Part shown: positions 9,720-15,238 of the stretch, in pieces | How positions within the stretch are numbered: the first letter of the stretch is position 1 | How the letters are laid out: each line of letters starts with the position of its first letter | NCBI GenBank assembly: GCA_028565635.1 | Contig: JAOXYB010028500.1 | Span: 1-15,238, forward strand | Direction: 5' to 3' | DNA length: 15,238 bases | Source: Phoronis ovalis | Taxonomy: Eukaryota > Phoronida > Phoronidae | Translations under genes and position numbers: made by a program | The notes under the pieces: model-generated | Told to the model about the DNA's origin: nothing | The model's input: only the letters and a program-made list of their open reading frames with translations | Databases searched by the model: none

Positions 9720-11229
9720 CCCTATTGTAACTCGAAATTATCTCATGAGCAGCAATTAAGAAAGCAGACTAACACTTATAAGTGAGAATAGAGATATTTT
9801 TACAAAAATATTAACAGGATGTTACAAAAGCAAATTTTTCATAAAATTGATTTAGTTGATGGTTCCCGACCTCAAATTCAACGTTTTTATTAATCTGCAC
9901 CAGAAAAACGACAAGAAATTAAAATTCAGGTTTAAGACATATTTGATAAAGGAATCATAAAAGTTTCAAGAATCCCAAGAAATACAGTTTGTATGGATTA
10001 AAAAAAACAACCTAAATTAACCCCTGACAACAAAGGCATCTTTCGTATGTATATTGATTTTCGCATTTTATATAAAGTTAACTTACAGCTAGAGGTGAAC
10101 GTTTCCGTCTTCCTCTCTGGACATGACCGAAATTATTGCAATTTCAAAAGCACGATACCTCATGAAGGTAAACATGAATTTAGCAGAATGCCTTTTGCTT
10201 GAGTTAAAAAATGCAACTTCCACTTTATATTAATCATTTATCGTTGATTTTGTGAAATATAAGATCAGCAATCCAAAATTTTAAAATATTTGAGTAGCAA
10301 TTCATTTTAACGCAAACTGACTGATATACGGTCTTCGCAAATTTCAAACAGATATGTGACTACTTTTTTTGGACCAATTGCAAATTCATCCTTAGCAGCT
10401 ATTACTCAAAGGGTGGAACAAAATTGAAGCTTTTCACTCTTTAAAACTGTATCTTAAATATGTTAATTGTCTTGTATAGCTTGTGTCTTCATTAATCAAT
10501 ATAAATAGTTTACCTCTAGATATTATGTAAGATTGTGACCAGAAATGCTCAAAACAATCGGTGATGAAATAATGTCGTTGATGAATTACCATTTCCAGAG
10601 TTTTTGTCTTGGCCATGGAATCATCACATTTGTCGAGCAATCAGCAAGGTTGAATCGGCCTCCAAAATGCAATTTAAGTCACTTCAATATTAAATATTCC
10701 CACATACAATTATCAAATACCTGTAGATTTAACACGCAATAATGATGACAGCATTAATGCATTCGCTAATTTAACTGATGAAACTGATATTAAACCGACA
10801 CAGAGAAATTACCCATATTGATGATTGAATATTTATTGTACATATATATAATAAACTGCCTATAAGTAGCCATAAAGCCAGAAAGTTGATAATACATTCT
10901 GAAAGATTTGTCATGGATAATGACTTAATCTATCATATACCTACTCCCCGATACAAATAAGTACATGGTCAAAAAAACTTATCCCTAGACAATTACGAGA
11001 GAATGTAATCATGTTTTTCATTCTGATTTACAAGGTGGTCATCTTGGTTTTGGAAAGTGTATGATGCTAATAGGGAACGTTATTATTAGGACAGAATGCA
11101 TTTTTATATTTCACAATATATTGGAGTGTCGTATTACTAGACAATAAAAGTTATCTGATTGGTTATATAAATTTCACAAAAAAACTATTACCAAATTGCA
11201 ATGGCCCATTTTATGTTACTGAAAAATAA
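9720..11229 (+). mobile_element. Degenerate Ty3/gypsy pol (RT, RNase H connection, integrase fragments)
   Basis: Pol motifs occur in the expected order, separated by stops, frameshifts and deletions. In one frame (positions divisible by 3) are SHEQQLR (from 9741), KIDLVDGSRP, SAPEKRQEI, DKGIIK, GIFRMYIDFR (from 10035) and HEFSRMPF (from 10173), interrupted by several in-frame stops. These are the N-terminal RT blocks of gypsy elements. Further on are IEAFHSLK (the RT/RNase H connection, near 10425), DNDLIYHI (from 10916), the integrase zinc-finger stretch GGHLGFGK (from 11034) and KKLLPNCNGPFYV (from 11179), the SH3-like integrase end. The YxDD region and nearly all the DDE core are missing. 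No LTRs were found. It is an inactive fossil. Confidence 0.85.
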
Positions 11230-12021
11230 TCACCACGGGGCGGCAATTTGAGTTAGAGTTAGGGTTATGATTTGATTGCAGTTTGAAATTGTCTGAAATG
11301 ACATAAACTTACTGTTGCTTGAGCTTTATAAGAGTTTTCTATTTTTTAAAAAAATGCGTTACACGCAGAATTTCGCTTAAATAAACGCATTTGTTTGATA
11401 AACTGGAAGTCTTCAAAATGTGCTTTATGCATCGCATATAATAGATTTAGAAGTCAAATTTACTTTGTGAAAAAAATGTAATGCGAATTTTAAACAGTAG
11501 CGCAGGTCTAGCTTAGCTTTAATACAAAATGACATGGTGTGTAGCATGGTGGCGAGTCACCATTGTAATTTCGATTTTGATAATTTATATATAGATGCGT
11601 TCTCGTTTTGATTTACCTTAATTTGTACCACATAGATAAGCTACTGGAACAGTGCTTTCCCAAAGGTCTTTCCCATTAGAATATATTTATGACAATTTAA
11701 ACTTAATATAATTATCTTTTATCAGCAAGGTTAACAAGTCAAAGTACAATGTGCGACTAATCAGTTAACCTATATATTATTTATATTGGTTACTGTTTCT
11801 AATCTTAATAGTTTGTAAATACATTGTAGCATTAATTTGGTTAATTGGATCGAACTGCTTATAACGAGTGTCACACAATGATCATTAGTATTAACTGGAT
11901 TGTGAGGCAGATGAGAACAGTTTACGATGATCTTACCGTGCATATTACAAGCTTAATTAATTTGTTATCTAAATAAATGAAAAAAATAGCAAACGGTTAT
12001 GCTGGGAATGAACACTGAAGG
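11230..12021. other. Unassigned AT-rich stretch between two retroelement relics
   Basis: Apart from the short dispersed repeat at 11463-11525 and a short telomere-like GTTAGAGTTAGGGTTA at 11252-11267, I see nothing. The 3' LTR of the upstream gypsy relic and the 5' end of the downstream element would be expected here but are not recognisable. Confidence 0.5.
11463..11525 (+). repeat. Short dispersed repeat, partner at 8625-8695
   Basis: A GTGAAAAAAATGTAAT block and TCTAGCTTAGCTTT with spacing close to that of the 8625-8695 copy. It lies in the otherwise unassigned stretch between the two retroelement relics. Confidence 0.45.
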
Positions 12022-12970
12022 AAAAGGTCCGAAGTATAGGGACAACAAGACTAGATGTCAATTGGAATTTTAGTAAAAAGGTTATTTCATGTGCATTAGA
12101 AAGGTATTCTAGAATGTGGTGCAAAAAAGAAAAAGAACCGTTTACTTCTCTTCATAATTGGATGTTGATAGTGGAATTAAACGATTATCTCACTACATAC
12201 CTAGTAAATTGTGTCGGGTGTTAGAGGATAATTTTCTATTTACATAAGTTACAAGATAACTGTGTGCTCGTACCTGCTGATAAAGCAACTAATAGTATTA
12301 TTATTAACTAGAATACTTTTATATTTCTGTTCTTATTAAGGAACTAGTGCTACCTATAATAAAGTTAACACTGCCATACAGGATACTGTTGACAAACATA
12401 AAGACTTCCTTTATAAACTCAACAGTAGTTCACTATCTAATAACAGTTACCAAATATTTACTAGACATCTAAACTATACTACACTTCCACATCAAAAATA
12501 TTAAAGGCCTAATTACTAAATTGATAACACATGTTTTTGATGGAGAAGATACAACATACATAAACTCCAAAAGTTATCATTTTTAGACTTTCAATGACAA
12601 TATGCCTGGGTGATGTTGTTTAGACAAATTATAGGTTTTCCTATGGAGATAGATTGTGCCCCGCTCCTTGCAGATATGCTCCTGTACATGTAATCATATG
12701 AATGCGATTTTCTAGACAGATTAGCCAGTGACCAAGATGTATAGGAAAGAAATTCAATGTCTGTTTTGATACATTGATGACTTTCTCACCTGGAACAATG
12801 ACGAAGTATTGATGAAAGGTATCCACCTGAGTTGGTTTTGAAAACTAGTATAATCTTGTAAAGAAGGTTCATATCTAGATTTATGAAAAATAAGTTAGTT
12901 CCTTTTCCTGTTTTATTTTTCCTTATTCAATAAGAAAAAGGAAATCCCAAATGTTTAATTCCGCTTAAAT
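12022..12970 (+). mobile_element. Degenerate YIDD-type reverse transcriptase of a non-LTR or Penelope-like element
   Basis: The relic reads, with frame changes and stops, through a recognisable order of motifs. They are GPKYRD (near 12025), NWNFSKKVI (from 12060), SLHNWM, LQDNCVLVPADKATNSIII (about 12249-12305), YTTLPH (near 12477), RQIIGFPM...DCAPLLADM (12622-12678), YIDDFLTWNN (from 12770), YPPEL and SYLDL (near 12872). This is the reverse transcriptase family with a G-x-PMG-x-NCAPL block and YxDD catalytic box that is common in cnidarian and mollusc genomes. I cannot be sure whether it is Penelope-like or another class. The PMG block is altered (PME) and no endonuclease was identified. It is unrelated to the gypsy relic upstream and is inactive. 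Confidence 0.8.
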
Positions 12971-13331
12971 CGATTTTGAGCCGAATTAGGATAAAGGGAC
13001 TATTTCAGAAGTCAAGGATTCGAAACATGTAAATTGAGAAAATATTGAAACAAATTTTTCAATTAATTTACAGACATCATAGCAAAGTACATTTTGAGGC
13101 TAAGCTAGCCCTCGTCAGTGTTTGAATGCAAAAATATGAAAAATCTGCATTACATCTTTTCACATAAAATATATGTTTTCTTTTACGTTCAAATGATATT
13201 AACTTAGTACTCTGCGCTATTGTGTGAAATGTATGAAATATAGTTATCGTGTAATAACACCGCATAAAAACATTAGGTACATCCTACGGGATAACCCAAT
13301 AGAACAGAATTCTTGCTATATAACTATATTT
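12971..13331. other. Unassigned stretch downstream of the RT relic
   Basis: It may include the untranslated 3' end of the upstream retroelement. The only structure is an imperfect inverted repeat GAGGCTAAGCTAGCCCTC at 13095-13112, sharing its core with 8681-8694 and 11507-11520. The 62-codon minus frame at 13077-13265 shows no protein features. Confidence 0.45.
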
Positions 13332-13480
13332 TTAGCAAGTAAACGATACTCCCATAATTGTTATGGACCATTTTTTAAATTGCATAAGAGATTTTGGTTA
13401 TAAAATCAATTCAGTTCTTTTACCAAATAAAACAATCCTTTTTTAAAGAAATAATTAGTTTTTCAAAGATTACATAAAGG
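13332..13480 (+). repeat. Dispersed repeat, partner at 8384-8520
   Basis: Same block order as the copy at 8384-8520 and same orientation. Ends are approximate and no terminal repeats are visible. Confidence 0.6.
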
Positions 13481-13554
13481 GGTATTAACAGTTACCAGAA
13501 TATCCCGTATAATTTTCCAATCCATTTCTATAGTAAATTCGTGTAATTTAAATC

Positions 13555-13965
13555 ATTATAAAAAATTACCAAACATTGGATGAAGAAAATGACCTGTTAA
13601 GAACTGAAGATTATTATGTATACTACTCCTAGTTATTTTTTCGTGCAGGCATGACCACCAAAATGTTTTGCTATTCCACTATGTATACTACCCCCAGGAA
13701 AATACAACTTAACAACTGACAACATTCATAGCTTTGCCCTGCCATGGCTCAAATAACCCTATCAAATTTTGGTGTATTTTACTTTAAAAAGCTAATATTA
13801 ATTTCAATCTTTTGTACAGTGATTTACCTTCAAACAGAAACAAACAAAAAAGCCAGCGCCAAGTAGGAAAAAAGAAAAAATCATAAATTTAAAGTTCACG
13901 GACTTCTTCCAGCAGAGCCAAACCAATCCGTCACCACTGTGGTTACATCAATTGTGACCTTATGC
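13555..13965 (+). repeat. Interspersed repeat, copy B (partner at 2641-3033)
   Basis: Same order of sequence blocks as copy A inside intron 2, strongly diverged. Boundaries are approximate. It lies just downstream of another short dispersed repeat (13332-13480), so the two may be parts of one longer family. No open frame or terminal structure is evident. Confidence 0.6.
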
Positions 13966-14277
13966 CATATGTCAGCTATTATTCTATAGCTATGGGATAG
14001 TGTCCTGGGTTACAGGTATTATGTTATAGCCAGAGAAAAAAAAACGCTCTTTTTCTTTTTCAAAGTCCACATTATTAGTGTAGAGATATCTAACTGCAGG
14101 AGAAGTAATTGATATTATCATTATTACTAGTGTGCAATGCACCCGGAGGGAATCACATAAAGATAAGAAATAAATAAGCATAAAATGCTAAGCCCCCAGG
14201 GGGCAGTCAAAATGAAAGTGGGTACGTATGTTCAAACAAAATTTCGCGTGAAAGGGTATGTTTTTCGAACCGCCGGA

Positions 14278-14295
14278 GCGTAACGCGCGTTACGC
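14278..14295. repeat. Perfect 18-bp palindrome
   Basis: GCGTAACGCGCGTTACGC equals its own reverse complement. It is strongly GC- and CpG-rich in otherwise AT-rich sequence and lies inside the non-coding inverted-repeat element. Confidence 0.95.
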
Positions 14296-14352
14296 GCTTA
14301 GGGTCTGTTTTTTTTTGGCTAAAATCACGAAAAGGTTAGGTTTTTTGGAGGT

Positions 14353-14475
14353 GTGACACTTCGTTAGGGGTGTTTTTCCCCACAAAAGTCACTTCCTTAA
14401 GGGTGCATTTTTTCGAAAATCTCACTTCCTTAGGGGCGTATTTTTGCAGAATTTCACTTCGTTAGGGCCTTTTTA
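14353..14475 (+). repeat. Degenerate tandem repeat, about 34-bp period, inside the inverted-repeat element
   Basis: CACTTC-(G/C)-TTA-(G/A)-GGG(T/C) recurs four times, near 14358, 14391, 14423 and 14455, each followed by a T-rich tract and then an A-rich TCAC junction. Spacing is 32-33 bases with small indels. Confidence 0.75.
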
Positions 14476-14537
14476 AAAAAGCCATGTTGGAACATGGGTA
14501 CCCACTTTCATAATGACTGCCCTCCTGGGGCTAAGCC

Positions 14538-14960
14538 TATCCTAAACCTAGCCTTGAACCCATCCTAAATATAATATGAGAAGCATGAACTTGACCTTAA
14601 CCGAGATGGTACCTTTAACTCAGGTAGAATTACCTTAGTAATCCTATAGCTATAGATTTGCTGTAGGACAATGTCCCAAAGCAATATAGTAATTGCTGAG
14701 ACCCAGGTTTCAGGATCTGAAATTCTCCCCCATGCATATGGGATATTCTCGTAACTTAAAACCCCTTATATGTATGGGGTATAGTAATCTGAATAGGGTG
14801 GGCATTATCACATATTAATTATCTAGAATCAATAATTCATATCTCTTAACATATTCAATGGTGAATAACACCCGTTATCAACAGGGCGTCTTTGTTTAGG
14901 AGTTCAGCAGGGAAGTCTAAACCCTCACATATACTAATTTTTGACAAATATTTATGCTGA
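14538..14960. other. Unassigned stretch before the minisatellite
   Basis: No gene or RNA is recognised. There is a short CCTAAACCTAGCC-type low-complexity run next to the inverted-repeat element (14541-14573). Nothing else stands out. Confidence 0.5.
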
Positions 14961-15238
14961 CCTACTGTGTTTTACTATACAGTACATGTATGTTTCTGTG
15001 TACTATACAGTACATGTATGCTTCTGTGTACTATACAGTACATGTATGTTTCTGTGTACTATACAGTACATGTATGTTTCTGTGTACTATACAGTACATG
15101 TATGTTTCTGTGTACTATACAGTACATGTATGTTTCTGTGTACTATACAGTACATGTATGTTTCTGTGTACTATACAGTACATGTATGTTTCTGTGTACT
15201 ATACAGTACATGTATGTTTCTGTGTACTATACAGTACA
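14961..15238 (+). repeat. 28-bp minisatellite, about 9.5 copies, running off the right edge
   Basis: From 14973 the unit TACTATACAGTACATGTATG followed by TTTCTGTG repeats every 28 bases with almost no variation; one T-to-C change lies at 15021 in the second unit. A partial, altered unit (14961-14972) precedes it. Each unit contains the palindrome TACATGTA. The near-identity of the copies implies recent expansion or homogenisation. The array end is outside the window. Confidence 0.97.

Larger units (their letters stand above)
14195..14529 (+). mobile_element. Inverted-repeat element with candidate 8-bp target duplication
   Basis: The ends 14195-14237 and 14486-14529 are inverted copies of about 43 bases (CCCAGG...GGGCAGTC, then ATGAAAGTGGGTAC shared), with one indel and a few mismatches. 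Immediately outside both ends is GCTAAGCC (14187-14194 and 14530-14537) as a direct repeat, which would be an 8-base target duplication as made by hAT-type transposases. Because GGCTAAGCC is almost its own complement, these bases could instead be the outer end of the inverted repeat. The interior is non-coding: an 18-base palindrome (14278-14295) and a degenerate tandem repeat. It is therefore a non-autonomous element. Confidence 0.75.

Noticed and set aside
11252-11267. Telomere-like GTTAGAGTTAGGGTTA
   Set aside because: Only about two degenerate units; too short to call an interstitial telomere repeat.
13005-13032. tRNA or SINE B-box-like GGATTCGAAAC
   Set aside because: No A box at suitable spacing upstream and no cloverleaf can be folded.
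13095-13118. Hammerhead-ribozyme-like minus-strand sequence containing CTGACGA followed by a hairpin
   Set aside because: The CTGANGA box and a stem are present but the required GAAA box reads CAAAA and the stem register does not fit. At best it is a decayed relic.

Overview
The window looks like AT-rich nuclear DNA from an invertebrate animal. The evidence is a protein gene split by GT-AG introns, a 5'-UTR splice acceptor, several decayed retroelements, MITE-like elements and a minisatellite. The domain set of the gene and the retroelement families present are typical of lophotrochozoans, cnidarians and other invertebrates. A mollusc, perhaps a bivalve, is my best guess, but the sequence alone does not fix the species.

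Positions 1-8056 (minus strand) hold the 5' part of one gene, read as three coding exons: 8025-7038, 6216-6157 and 2493-1. Both introns are phase 1 and the joined frame stays open for 1,180 codons, running off the left edge. The predicted protein has an N-terminal DZIP3-like HEPN domain with an R-x5-H motif, a coiled-coil-like helix, a short Ser/Thr/Ala linker, an NB-ARC-type STAND NTPase, and a kinesin-light-chain-like array of 42-residue TPRs. This is the layout of a cytoplasmic innate-immune receptor: effector, then switch, then ligand-sensing repeats. The two most C-terminal TPR units visible are a 126-bp tandem duplication whose differences almost all change the amino acid.

The 3.7-kb second intron (2494-6156) contains a MITE-like element with 65-bp terminal inverted repeats (4626-5116), a second decayed copy (5717-6034), and one copy of an interspersed repeat that recurs at 13555-13965.

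Positions 8057-15238 contain no intact gene that I can support; an upstream non-coding exon of the receptor gene may lie here or beyond. What can be read is: a possible gag-like remnant (8931-9157), a broken Ty3/gypsy pol (9720-11229), a broken YIDD-type reverse transcriptase of a second retroelement class (12022-12970), short dispersed repeats, a 335-bp inverted-repeat element with a candidate 8-bp target duplication and internal tandem repeats (14195-14529), and a 28-bp minisatellite of about 9.5 copies that continues past the right edge.

The receptor gene is the only part that appears functional. The rest is a transposon graveyard in its intron and 5' flank.
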